From: Alphaproteobacteria bacterium
GTDB taxonomy: Bacteria > Pseudomonadota > Alphaproteobacteria > Micavibrionales > Micavibrionaceae
Assembly: GCA_028289285.1 (NCBI GenBank)
Contig: JANQRF010000004.1
Coordinates: 1 to 64,000, forward strand
Direction of reading: 5' to 3'
Length of the DNA stretch: 64,000 bases
The notes under the pieces were generated by a model. It worked only from the letters and a program-made list of their open reading frames with translations, was not told where the DNA came from and made no database searches. Below, in pieces: positions 44,663 through 53,130 of the stretch. The number at the start of each line of letters is the position of its first letter. Position 1 is the first letter of the stretch. A program made the position numbers and the translations under genes.

Positions 44663-46112
44663 TATTCGAATCAAAGTAAAGCTTCACCGTGCCGATCGGG
44701 CCGTGACGTTGTTTCGCAACAATAATATCGGCCGTATTCGCACATTCGCCCAGCGTTTGCTGCCATTGCGCGTACCGATCATTGAATTTCGTGTCATCCT
44801 CGCCCGCTTTACGTTGAGGTTCTTCGCGGGACATATAATATTCCTGCCGGTAAATAAACATCACCGCGTCCGCATCCTGTTCAATCGAGCCTGATTCCCG
44901 AAGGTCTGCCAGTTGCGGGCGTTTATCTTCGCGCTGCTCCACCGCCCGGGAAAGCTGGGAGAGCGCAATCACCGGAATGGACAATTCTTTTGCAATCGCT
45001 TTGAGCCCGCGCGTGATTTCAGAAATTTCCAACACCCGGTTGCCTTCCGATTGCCGCGAGCCTGACCCCTGCAAAAGCTGGAGATAGTCAACAATCAGCA
45101 AATCCAGCCCGTGCTGTCGCTGCAATCTGCGCGCCCGCGTACGCAACGCGCCGATCGATAGCGCAGGCGTATCATCAATATACAAAGGCACCTGTGAAAG
45201 TTTCTGGCTGGCCTCGACAAAGCGGCGAAACTCATCCTGCTTGATCTGGCCTTTCCGGATGGCATCACCGGAGATACCGGATTGCTCGGCCAGGATACGT
45301 GTTGCCAGCTGATCGGCAGACATCTCAAGCGAGAAAAACCCGACCCGCGCGCCGTTCATATTATTGTCCGCATAGGCTTTTGCGGCATTAAAGGCGACAT
45401 TTACGGCCAGCGATGTTTTTCCCATGGACGGCCTTGCCGCAAGAATAAGCAAATCAGAATCATGCAGGCCTCCCAGCTTTTGATCAAGATCGGTAAGGCC
45501 CGTGGTCACGCCCGTCACATGACTGTCTGAGTGATAGGCTTTTTCAGCAATTTCAATCGCGGTTAAAACCGAATCGCGCAGCGTGATAAACCCGCCTTGC
45601 ACCTGCCCGGTTTCAGCCAGTGAAAATAATTTTTCTTCTGCTGTTTCAATCGCATTGACCGCATCGCGTTCGACTTTTTGGGTATAGGCATCGGTGACGA
45701 TATCCTGTCCAAGCAAAATCAGCTCCCGGCGCAAAAACAGATCATAAATCGTCTGGGCGTAATCTTTGGCATCATTTAAAAGCGGGGTTTCATTTTGAAG
45801 CATATCCAGATAGCCCGCTCCGCCGACCGGCTCCAGCGCATCGTCTTTTTCAAAATAGCCTTTCAGCGTAACGGAGGTGGCACTTTGTCCGCGCTCCACC
45901 ACCCGGATAATCGCATGATAGATTCGCTGATGCGCAGGCTCAAAGAAATGCTCTTCTTTGAGCATATCCTGCACGCGTTCTAAGTGCCGGTTATCGACCA
46001 GCATCATGCCGATCAGGCCCTGCTCCGCATCAATATTATGTGGCAGGACGCGCTGCGTGTCTTCGTCTTTAGGCGTAAGGCCCGTATCGATCAGTGATAA
46101 ATCCGCTGTCAT
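44622..46112 (-). CDS. dnaB: Replicative DNA helicase
   Basis: 496 residues. The N-terminal hinge domain begins RVLPHNIDAEQGLIGMMLVD. The RecA-like helicase domain has Walker A AARPSMGKTSLAVN, Walker B LLIVDYLQLLQG, and the arginine finger region AIALSQLSRAVEQREDKRP. It unwinds DNA at the fork as a hexamer. It lies only about 1.2 kb from the proposed origin and is transcribed away from it. Confidence 0.97.
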   Translation of the reverse strand: MTADLSLIDTGLTPKDEDTQRVLPHNIDAEQGLIGMMLVDNRHLERVQDMLKEEHFFEPAHQRIYHAIIRVVERGQSATSVTLKGYFEKDDALEPVGGAGYLDMLQNETPLLNDAKDYAQTIYDLFLRRELILLGQDIVTDAYTQKVERDAVNAIETAEEKLFSLAETGQVQGGFITLRDSVLTAIEIAEKAYHSDSHVTGVTTGLTDLDQKLGGLHDSDLLILAARPSMGKTSLAVNVAFNAAKAYADNNMNGARVGFFSLEMSADQLATRILAEQSGISGDAIRKGQIKQDEFRRFVEASQKLSQVPLYIDDTPALSIGALRTRARRLQRQHGLDLLIVDYLQLLQGSGSRQSEGNRVLEISEITRGLKAIAKELSIPVIALSQLSRAVEQREDKRPQLADLRESGSIEQDADAVMFIYRQEYYMSREEPQRKAGEDDTKFNDRYAQWQQTLGECANTADIIVAKQRHGPIGTVKLYFDSNITRFSDLDQRYGD

Positions 46113-46191
46113 GATTCTTTGATGCTAGCACGGACTAAAAATAAAAAGGCAGCTTTTTATGGCAGGCCCGATTGTGAAGATCGGGGAAAAG

Positions 46192-46632
46192 TTATTTGCC
46201 CGTCACAATTAACCAGACACTCACAAGACCGAGTCCCATCCCGATCAATGTCTGAAGGGTGATCATTTCCTTAAAGTATAAAACCCCCATCACAGCCACC
46301 AAAACCGTACTGCCGATCGTCCAGAAAAGTTGGGATGGAATTATGCCGCCTTGTTTAACCGCCAGGAAAAACCCGATATCAATAACAACAACGGCCAGAC
46401 CCGCTATGATCGCCATCCAGATTGAAAGAGGCGTTGATTTAAGACTTTCTCCACCGGCAAAACCGTATTTATAAATAAGAAGAATAATGAAATGGCCGAT
46501 AAAGGCCGCGATCGTTAAATAGGTCGTAAACAAGAAAACGTTAATATGGTCACCAGACATTTTAACCGCAAAATTATAGGCGGTCGCACCGATAACTGTC
46601 ATAGACGCAAAAAAGAGCCAGATCATAGACAT
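46192..46632 (-). CDS. Half-size EamA-like drug/metabolite transporter protein
   Basis: 146 residues with four to five hydrophobic helices (WLFFASMTVIGATAYNFAVK, TTYLTIAAFIGHFIILLIYK, MAIIAGLAVVVIDIGFFLAV, FWTIGSTVLVAVMGVLYF, LIGMGLGLVSVWLIV). This is half of a normal DMT transporter (10 helices), so it may work as a dimer like EmrE-type small transporters. The substrate is unknown. It follows the 205-residue gene after 12 bases. Confidence 0.82.
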   Translation of the reverse strand: MSMIWLFFASMTVIGATAYNFAVKMSGDHINVFLFTTYLTIAAFIGHFIILLIYKYGFAGGESLKSTPLSIWMAIIAGLAVVVIDIGFFLAVKQGGIIPSQLFWTIGSTVLVAVMGVLYFKEMITLQTLIGMGLGLVSVWLIVTGK

Positions 46633-46644
46633 TGTTTTTCCCCT

Positions 46645-47262
46645 CTATTGTCCGAACCGGTCTTCGACGACAGGCATATCTTCAACCAGTAATTCTTCAT
46701 TGGATAAAGAGACAAGGCCTTGCGGCGTGACATGGACCGCGCTCTCAAAGAGCGAATCCTTAAACATCATATTGGCGCGCAGGTGAAACGTCCCGTCCGG
46801 ATCGCGCGCAGTAACCTCAATCGGTTTAATCATCGACGCAATGGCTTTGCGTGCGGCGGGCGCGGGATCATCTTTCCAGGCAATATCATCTACCCCTTCG
46901 CAGATTAGGAAACGTCCATGACGCCCGGCTATATAAGTGAAAAAGAATTTCACAAAAGATTTGACGGTTTCTTGCGTAATATTGACCGGCACGGTTTCAT
47001 TTAATTTATAGACAGGCCCGTTGGTCCAATCGAGCACATGCACATCTTTATCTTTAATAATCGCAACTGCGCTTTGCGCCGGCTGTACGGCATGATCTGT
47101 AATTTCAACAAGCTCATGGCCCGCATAGAACGGCAATTCTATGGTGAGCACCTGCGCTCCGCCGGGAAATGGACCGCGCTCCAGCTTTGGATTAATCAGG
47201 TCCAGATAGGGTTTAGCCGCATCGCCTTCCCGCTTTTCAAATGCCGTATCAAACATAACGCC
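46645..47262 (-). CDS. Hypothetical cytoplasmic protein next to the putative origin
   Basis: 205 residues from the ATG at 47262; a TTG at 47295 and an ATG at 47256 are alternatives because no clear ribosome binding site exists. Mixed strand-helix protein (QVLTIELPFYAGHELVEITD, AVAIIKDKDVHVLDWTNGP, TFHLRANMMFKDSLFESAVHV). Not recognised. No signal or membrane segment. It is the first gene to the left of the AT-rich gap that I interpret as oriC. Confidence 0.75.
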   Translation of the reverse strand, partial: GVMFDTAFEKREGDAAKPYLDLINPKLERGPFPGGAQVLTIELPFYAGHELVEITDHAVQPAQSAVAIIKDKDVHVLDWTNGPVYKLNETVPVNITQETVKSFVKFFFTYIAGRHGRFLICEGVDDIAWKDDPAPAARKAIASMIKPIEVTARDPDGTFHLRANMMFKDSLFESAVHVTPQGLVSLSNEELLVEDMPVVEDRFGQ

Positions 47263-47295
47263 CATAGTCTTGCGCGTTTTTGAGGTGATTCGCAA

Positions 47296-47691
47296 GAGGG
47301 GGTTTAAAAAGGGTCACTCAAGGACATTCTTTTCAGATGTTCTTAGTATGATCCTGTGTGAAAGCCTCTTGAGAAATTGTCTGATAAAACCGGGATGAAA
47401 AAAATCACCACCTTATGCTTTTTTATTTTGAGGTTATGAGTCTGTGTAAAAGGGGTTTTAAACAAATCTGAATAAAATCAGTTTCAGCAAAAGCGACTCG
47501 TTTTATTTCTGCAAAAATTTGTATGCAGGCTTTGTGTGTATAAAAAGACACGAAGTGTCTAATCCACGATATTCACAGGTACAACAAAGAACAAAAACCT
47601 TTTCTTTTCTTTATAAAATATATTTTTTTATGCGGAGTTTCGTGCTTTGATCCGAGCTTGCGAAGGATCATGATAAAAAAATTACGAAGCT
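47296..47691. other. Putative chromosomal replication origin (oriC) beside hemE
   Basis: A 396-base gene-free, AT-rich gap. It holds one consensus DnaA box (TTATACACA, reverse strand, 47535-47543) and weaker DnaA-box-like sites TTTCACACA (47355-47363, reverse), TTTTACACA (47443-47451, reverse), TAATCCACG (47560-47568) and ATATTCACA (47569-47577). The boxes lead into a very AT-rich stretch (47581-47633), a possible unwinding element. Three GANTC sites lie at 47287, 47438 and 47495. Genes to the left run minus and hemE to rho run plus. The origin of Caulobacter and Rickettsia is known to lie next to hemE. The origin call is inference from these joint signs. Confidence 0.6.
47535..47577. promoter_or_regulatory. 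Cluster of three DnaA-box-like sites
   Basis: TTATACACA on the reverse strand (47535-47543), then TAATCCACG (47560-47568) and ATATTCACA (47569-47577) on the forward strand. The first fits TTATNCACA exactly, and the last differs at one position. They stand just before the AT-rich tract. Confidence 0.55.
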
Positions 47692-48720
47692 ATGAAACCA
47701 ATCTTGCAAGCTTATAAAAAACAAAACCCATCGACTGTCCCGTTCTGGTGCATGCGTCAGGCAGGACGGTATTTGCCTGAATATCGTGAGCTGCGCAAAG
47801 AAGCCGGCGGGTTTTTAGAAATGGTCTATAACCCTGAAAGGGCCAGTGAGATTACGCTACAGCCGATCCGCAGATATCAGATGAATGGCGCCATTTTATT
47901 TTCGGATATTCTTGTAATCCCGCAGGCGCTTGGACAAAAGCTTTGGTTTGAAGCAGGTGAAGGACCGAAACTTGGAGAGCTGAATGTCGATCAGCTCCAT
48001 CTTGAAACAATCGATGAAACGCTTTCCCCGATTTATGAAACGGTTGCCCAGGTTCGTCATAAACTCAAAACCGAAAATTTTGATCAGACGGCCTTGATCG
48101 GGTTTTGCGGCGGGCCCTGGACGGTAGCGTGTTACATGGTGGAAGGCGGGGGGTCGAAAGATTTTTCCAAAGTGAAATCTTTTGCAGCTTGCGATCCTGA
48201 CGGGTTTTCAGATCTGATCGATCTGGTGACGGAAGCCAGCATTCACTATTTGTCCGAACAAATTGAAGCGGGCTGTGAAGCCGTACAGATTTTTGAAAGC
48301 TGGGCGGGTTTGCTGGATGAAGAGATGTTTGAAAAATTCGTTCTGCAGCCAACTTCTAAAATGGTCGATGCCCTCAAAAATAAGCACCCGGATATCCCGG
48401 TCATTGGGTTTCCGCGGGCGGCTGGTTATCTCATCCAGAATTATGCGGATCAGACGGGCATTGACTGTATCGGGCTGGATTTTACCGTCCCGCTGGAAAC
48501 GGCCAAAACCCTTCAAAAATCAGGCTTATGTGTGCAGGGCAATCTGGACCCGGCCCGGCTTTTGGCGGGCGGCGAGGCGCTTGAAAGTCAGGCGCGAATA
48601 ATTCTGGAAGCGCTCTCCGGCGGCCCGTTTGTGTTTAATCTCGGCCACGGGGTGATCAAGGAAACGCTGCCTGAGCACATGGAACAGCTTGCCAATCTCA
48701 TTAAAAGCTATACATCGTAG
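47692..48720 (+). CDS. hemE: Uroporphyrinogen decarboxylase
   Basis: 342 residues. The active-site signature PFWCMRQAGRYLPEYRELR lies near the N-terminus, and GFCGGPWTVACYMVEGGGS is the second conserved block. The catalytic aspartate region is in ILFSDILVIPQALG. It decarboxylates uroporphyrinogen III to coproporphyrinogen III in heme synthesis. It starts at the right edge of the proposed origin and is followed by hemH after a few bases. Confidence 0.97.
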   Translation: MKPILQAYKKQNPSTVPFWCMRQAGRYLPEYRELRKEAGGFLEMVYNPERASEITLQPIRRYQMNGAILFSDILVIPQALGQKLWFEAGEGPKLGELNVDQLHLETIDETLSPIYETVAQVRHKLKTENFDQTALIGFCGGPWTVACYMVEGGGSKDFSKVKSFAACDPDGFSDLIDLVTEASIHYLSEQIEAGCEAVQIFESWAGLLDEEMFEKFVLQPTSKMVDALKNKHPDIPVIGFPRAAGYLIQNYADQTGIDCIGLDFTVPLETAKTLQKSGLCVQGNLDPARLLAGGEALESQARIILEALSGGPFVFNLGHGVIKETLPEHMEQLANLIKSYTS

Positions 48721-48726
48721 GGCGTG

Positions 48727-49761
48727 ATGGAAAGAAAAGCGATTATCCTCTTTAATCTTGGCGGCCCGGATTCAAAAGAATCGATTGCGCCTTTTTTAAA
48801 AAATTTTTTCATGGATAAAAATATTATCCGCGCGCCCTATTTCGTCCGGTTTTTCCTTTCCCGCCTGATTGCGTACCGGCGTTCCCGCAAAGAAGCCGGT
48901 GAAAGTTACGGGGAGCTTGGCGATAAATCTCCGCTGCTTGAAAATTCAACCGCGCAGGCAAAGGCGCTTGAAGATAAACTCAATGCAGACGGTATGGAAT
49001 GTAAGGTATTTGTCTGTATGCGGTACTGGCATCCGATGGCGCCAGACATCGCGCAAGAAGTGAAAGAGTATGATCCGGATCATATTGTGCTCTTGCCGCT
49101 TTACCCGCAATTTTCAACCACCACCACGCGCTCCTCTTTGCAGGAATGGGATAAGGCCTGCGATGACATTGATCTGCTGGTCCCAACCTCGACCGTATGT
49201 TGCTATCCGTTTGAAGAGGGCTTCATTCAGGCAGGGGCCGAAAATATCAAAGAGCAATATGAAACCTGCCTTAAAGAAACGGGCAATGCCCCGCGTGTTT
49301 TGTTTTCCGCCCACGGGCTTCCGGAAAGCGTGATTACGGATGGCGATCCGTATCAGTGGCAGTGCGAGGAAACGGCTCAAAAGACTGTTGATCTTCTGGG
49401 CATTAAAGATCTGGACTGGACGGTTTGTTATCAATCAAAAGTCGGCCCGCAAAAATGGATCGGCCCGTCGACGGAAGAAGAGATTGAGCGTGCGGCCAAT
49501 GACAATGTGCCGATTGTGATTTACCCGCATGCGTTTACACAAGAGCATGTCGAAACGCTGGTCGAGCTGGATATTGAATATAAAGAAGTCGCCGAAGAAC
49601 ATGGCCTACATGGGTATTACCGCGCGGGGTGTGTTGGTACGCACCCTAAATATATAGACGGGCTGGCCGAAATTGTCCGCCGCGAAGCCTACCGCACCTG
49701 GACGGCGCCTGATACCGGCAAGCGGCTGTGTGCGCAAAAACATTGCCGCTGCCCGGCCTGA
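48727..49761 (+). CDS. hemH: Ferrochelatase
   Basis: 344 residues from the ATG at 48727 (an adjacent GTG is also open). Signatures: ILFNLGGPDSKESIAPFLKNFF at the start, the catalytic histidine in LFSAHGLPESVI, CYQSKVGPQKWIGPSTEEEI, and YRAGCVGTHPKYIDGL. It inserts Fe2+ into protoporphyrin IX, the last step of heme synthesis; HemJ at 51133 does the step before. The last ten residues hold three cysteines (LCAQKHCRCPA). Cys-rich tails in some bacterial ferrochelatases ligate a [2Fe-2S] cluster, so a cluster is possible. Confidence 0.96.
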   Translation: MERKAIILFNLGGPDSKESIAPFLKNFFMDKNIIRAPYFVRFFLSRLIAYRRSRKEAGESYGELGDKSPLLENSTAQAKALEDKLNADGMECKVFVCMRYWHPMAPDIAQEVKEYDPDHIVLLPLYPQFSTTTTRSSLQEWDKACDDIDLLVPTSTVCCYPFEEGFIQAGAENIKEQYETCLKETGNAPRVLFSAHGLPESVITDGDPYQWQCEETAQKTVDLLGIKDLDWTVCYQSKVGPQKWIGPSTEEEIERAANDNVPIVIYPHAFTQEHVETLVELDIEYKEVAEEHGLHGYYRAGCVGTHPKYIDGLAEIVRREAYRTWTAPDTGKRLCAQKHCRCPA

Positions 49762-49869
49762 TATTTTATAGTCTGGCGGAAGTCAGCTAAGTGATTCACA
49801 AATCAGTGTTTTTTAAAGCTTGCGCAGTGATTCTTGTATTTGTTACAATAAGATAACAGGATTCGAAAC

Positions 49870-50112
49870 ATGCCATCCGACACACAGCTAGACGTAGATA
49901 CGCAAAAAGAAGACAAGATAGAGGGAGAGGTTCCGGTAGAGGAGCCAGACCAAACAGACGAGCATCGTCCCTCCGTTTTTGACTTTATTGAGCTTTCCCG
50001 CGATGGAGATTTATCTATAAACCCGATTGATTTACTGCAAAGCCGTGAAGGACATGCGTCTTTTATGCGTGACCGCAGCGCTTTATCAAAATCACGCCGC
50101 AGAAAACGTTAA
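49870..50112 (+). CDS. Small hypothetical protein with acidic start and basic end
   Basis: 80 residues, not recognised. The N-terminal half is acidic and proline/glutamate-rich (DVDTQKEDKIEGEVPVEEP), the middle has SVFDFIELSRDGDLSINPIDLL, and the end is very basic (RSALSKSRRRKR). No membrane segment. It starts 108 bases after hemH and ends 17 bases before the membrane protein with an H1-like tail, so the two may be co-transcribed. Confidence 0.65.
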   Translation: MPSDTQLDVDTQKEDKIEGEVPVEEPDQTDEHRPSVFDFIELSRDGDLSINPIDLLQSREGHASFMRDRSALSKSRRRKR

Positions 50113-50129
50113 AAAACGCCCCGTAAAAC

Positions 50130-51140
50130 ATGACCTACCTGTTTTCAACCCTGATATTTCTTTTGCTCTCAGGGTATATCGCCAGTAACAGCACATTGCT
50201 GTTCAGATATATTACAGGCAAGCAGACCGGCTACAGGCTTATACTCACCACGCTGATTTTCGGCATTGGTATATATATATGTACCTACAGCCTGCAATAT
50301 TTTTCAGGGGTTTTTTGTACGCCTTTCTATGTCTGCAATACCTTATATGAGAAAATTCTCGCCCCGTTTTTATCCTACTTTCATGCTTCCTTGTTGCCTA
50401 TTGCTGCGGGTGAAAACTTCTCTCATGAACAAGAACAAGGCATAAAAAAACTCATCACAACCTCTATCAACAGTCTTGCCTTGTCTGTTGCTATATATCT
50501 CCTGATTGCTTATTTCCGGGCAATTTCAGGCGCAATTTTACCTGAAAGGCTTGTTTACTGGATAAAGAAGAATGCATCCATAACGAAGCGATTCATCCTG
50601 CATTCAGGCTATAAGGCTAAATTTTTATCGAAATCATTTGAAAAAGCGATGCCTGTTTTCATCACCCTGGACAGCCGCAAATCCTATGTTGGATATATAC
50701 TGGCTTTGCCTAATCCCTATATCCGCGAGAGGGATGACTGGTCGATAAAAATACTGCCGCTTCAAAGCGGATACCGCGATAGCGATACACTTGATCTGGA
50801 ACTTAACAATCATTACGACCAGATATGGGAGGAGTATGCCCGTCAAATTCATCAAGGCACTTTAACTGAAGATCTAAAAACCAGGATTTTAAATGCAGGC
50901 GTGATCATAAAATGGGACGATATTGAAACCATGTCGGAATGGATCCCCGAGCTATATCACGAACTCTATACAAACCGGACAAAGAACCAAGCCGGCGCCG
51001 TAAAGAAAAAATCCGCATCAGCAAAGAAGAAACCGGCTAAAAAGAAAAAGGGTTCTGCTGCGAAGAAAAAACCAGCCAAAAAGAAAAAACCCGCATCAGG
51101 AAAGAAAAAGCCGGTTAAAAAGAAAAAACAAAATGATTGA
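50130..51140 (+). CDS. Membrane protein with C-terminal histone H1-like lysine-rich tail
   Basis: 336 residues. N-terminal helix (LFSTLIFLLLSGYIAS), a second (LILTTLIFGIGIYICTYSL) and a third about residue 115-130 (LALSVAIYLLIAYF). A soluble domain follows (about 165-275) with AMPVFITLDSRKSYVGYILALPN and DDWSIKILPLQSGYRD, reminiscent of DUF6338-like proteins, though I am not certain. The last about 45 residues are Lys/Ala/Pro/Ser repeats (KKKPAKKKK units) like the H1-like protein at 26402. A membrane-anchored basic tail could bind DNA. It lies within 4 kb of the proposed origin, between hemH and hemJ, overlapping hemJ by 8 bases. Confidence 0.82.
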   Translation: MTYLFSTLIFLLLSGYIASNSTLLFRYITGKQTGYRLILTTLIFGIGIYICTYSLQYFSGVFCTPFYVCNTLYEKILAPFLSYFHASLLPIAAGENFSHEQEQGIKKLITTSINSLALSVAIYLLIAYFRAISGAILPERLVYWIKKNASITKRFILHSGYKAKFLSKSFEKAMPVFITLDSRKSYVGYILALPNPYIRERDDWSIKILPLQSGYRDSDTLDLELNNHYDQIWEEYARQIHQGTLTEDLKTRILNAGVIIKWDDIETMSEWIPELYHELYTNRTKNQAGAVKKKSASAKKKPAKKKKGSAAKKKPAKKKKPASGKKKPVKKKKQND

Positions 51141-51582
51141 TATTCTCGGAAGCTATTATGACTGGATCAAAGCGCTGCATGTGATTGCAGTGATGGCCTG
51201 GATGGCGGGCATGCTCTATCTGCCCCGGCTCTATGTCTATCATGCGGATGCGGCCAAAGGCACTGAGCTTTCCGAGACTCTCAAAATCATGGAGCGGCGC
51301 CTGTTGCGTTTTATCATCAATCCGGCAATGATTTTCGCCTTTGTCTTTGGCGGGTTGATGCTTTGGGTGAAATGGGACTATTTCATGGGGGAAGGCTGGA
51401 TGCATGCCAAGCTGACACTGGTCATTCTCATGACCGCCGTGCACGGGCTTTATGCGCGCTGGCGCAAACAATTTGAGCGTGATGAAAACACCCGCCCCGC
51501 GAAATTCTACCGTATCTGGAATGAGGCCCCGACCGTGATGATGATTGCAATCGTCATCTTCGCGATCGTCGAACCGTTCTAA
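51133..51582 (+). CDS. hemJ: Protoporphyrinogen oxidase HemJ
   Basis: 149 residues. Four helices; the HemJ pattern is YYDWIKALHVIAVMAWMAGMLYLPRLYVYH at the start (conserved His in KALHVIAV), with RRLLRFIINPAMIFAF, WDYFMGEGWMHAKLTLV and the W-N-E-A-P end. HemJ oxidises protoporphyrinogen IX to protoporphyrin IX and replaces HemG/HemY in most alphaproteobacteria. It sits between hemH and rho, as is common in the class, and overlaps the membrane protein gene by 8 bases. Confidence 0.94.
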   Translation: MIDILGSYYDWIKALHVIAVMAWMAGMLYLPRLYVYHADAAKGTELSETLKIMERRLLRFIINPAMIFAFVFGGLMLWVKWDYFMGEGWMHAKLTLVILMTAVHGLYARWRKQFERDENTRPAKFYRIWNEAPTVMMIAIVIFAIVEPF

Positions 51583-51627
51583 TTTTCTATATATTTCAAT
51601 AGGTTAAATGAAAAAGAGGAAAACCAT

Positions 51628-51759
51628 GCGGGAGTTGTTGACTCCTGCCATCTGATTGGCTATAACGCGATTATCTTATTTAAGAGATTTTCCGCGACAG
51701 CACAGGATTTTAAGCCGATCTTTTAAAGATCACCCGCGAAGCAAAAGGGATATCCCTTT
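51628..51759 (+). promoter_or_regulatory. Structured rho leader with three hairpins
   Basis: The 288-base gap before rho has GCGGGAGT/ACTCCTGC (51628-51648), GATCTTTTAAAGATC (51717-51731) and a perfect 16-base palindrome AAAGGGATATCCCTTT (51744-51759). The rho ATG lacks a clear ribosome binding site. Rho leaders in other bacteria are known to control rho expression; this is an analogy. Confidence 0.5.
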
Positions 51760-51870
51760 GGAAGGACTTAACAAAAAGGACATTTTACCAATAGCGCCCG
51801 CAAGGCTGCTTGGTTAAACCATAAAGCATATAATTTAAACGTTTTTTTAAAAGCTGAACTCTCACCCGAC

Positions 51871-53127
51871 ATGAATTTACAAGATTTAAAGACCCGCTCT
51901 CCTGCCGAGCTTCTCGCTTTTGCCGAGGAGCTTGAGATTGAAAATTGCGGCACGATGCGCAAACAGGACATGATGTTCTCGATCCTGAAACAGCTTGCGG
52001 ATCAGGGTGTGCCGATTGCCGGCGGCGGTGTGCTGGAAGTGCTTCAGGACGGCTTTGGCTTTTTACGTTCCCCGGAAGAAAATTATCTGCCGGGCCCAGA
52101 TGATATTTATGTCTCTCCCTCGCAAGTGCGCCGTTTTGGTTTACGGACGGGGGATATTGTTGCCGGCGGTATTCGCGCGCCAAAAGACAGCGAGCGCTAT
52201 TTCGCGCTTTTAAAAGTCGATTCCATTAACGGGGAAGCACCGGAAAAAATCCGTCACCGGATTAACTTTGATAATTTGACCCCGCTTTACCCGGAGCGCA
52301 AGATCGGGCTTGAAATTGAAGACCCGACCAAGAAAGCCTTCACCCAGCGTATTATTGAGCTCACCTCGCCGCTTGGTTTTGGCCAGCGCGCGCTTTTGGT
52401 CGCCCCGCCGCGGACCGGGAAAACCGTGATGCTTCAAAATATTGCAACCTCGATTGCTGAAAATCACCCTGATGCCTATCTCATCGTTTTGCTGATTGAT
52501 GAGCGTCCTGAAGAAGTGACCGACATGGCGCGCTCTGTGCGCGGGGAAGTCATTTCCTCGACCTTTGATGAACCGGCCTCCCGTCACGTGCAGGTGGCTG
52601 AAATGGTGCTCGAAAAAGCAAAACGCCTGGTCGAACATAAGCGCGATGTGGTGATCTTGCTCGATTCCATTACCCGTCTGGCCCGGGCCTATAATACCGT
52701 CGTGCCGTCTTCCGGGAAGGTTCTGACAGGCGGTGTGGATGCCAACGCGCTTCAGCGCCCGAAAAGATTTTTCGGGGCTGCGCGGAATATCGAGCAGGGC
52801 GGCTCTTTGACGATTATTGCGACGGCTTTGATTGATACGGGCTCCCGGATGGATGAAGTGATCTTTGAAGAATTTAAAGGGACCGGTAACGCCGAGATTG
52901 TTATGGATCGTAAGATCGCTGATAAGCGTGTCTTTCCGGCCATTGATATTCAAAAATCCGGCACGCGGAAAGAAGAGCTTCTGGTTGATAAAGATACGCT
53001 CCAGAAAATGTGGATCTTACGCCGTATTCTCAACCCGATGGGCACCGTGGATGCGATGGAATTCCTGCTCGATAAACTCAAAACATCCAAAACCAATAAC
53101 GAGTTTTTCGACTCGATGAATCAGTAA
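51871..53127 (+). CDS. rho: Transcription termination factor Rho
   Basis: 418 residues, typical length. The N-terminal Rho-N helix ([21 protein letters not shown]) and the cold-shock-like RNA-binding domain ([32 protein letters not shown] at positions 52028-52120) are followed by the helicase: P-loop [13 protein letters not shown], Walker [18 protein letters not shown], and Q-loop/R-loop regions. It unwinds RNA-DNA to end transcription. The long leader and the missing ribosome binding site suggest post-transcriptional control. hemE-hemH-hemJ-rho synteny is typical, but the usual following mnmE-mnmG-rsmG-parAB are absent here. Confidence 0.97.
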   Translation: MNLQDLKTRSPAELLAFAEELEIENCGTMRKQDMMFSILKQLADQGVPIAGGGVLEVLQDGFGFLRSPEENYLPGPDDIYVSPSQVRRFGLRTGDIVAGGIRAPKDSERYFALLKVDSINGEAPEKIRHRINFDNLTPLYPERKIGLEIEDPTKKAFTQRIIELTSPLGFGQRALLVAPPRTGKTVMLQNIATSIAENHPDAYLIVLLIDERPEEVTDMARSVRGEVISSTFDEPASRHVQVAEMVLEKAKRLVEHKRDVVILLDSITRLARAYNTVVPSSGKVLTGGVDANALQRPKRFFGAARNIEQGGSLTIIATALIDTGSRMDEVIFEEFKGTGNAEIVMDRKIADKRVFPAIDIQKSGTRKEELLVDKDTLQKMWILRRILNPMGTVDAMEFLLDKLKTSKTNNEFFDSMNQ

Positions 53128-53130
53128 TCT

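Noticed and set aside
47458-47472. TTAA-N7-TGAA resembling a CtrA box in the putative origin
   Set aside because: Only one half-site fits TTAA, so the match is too weak to claim CtrA control.
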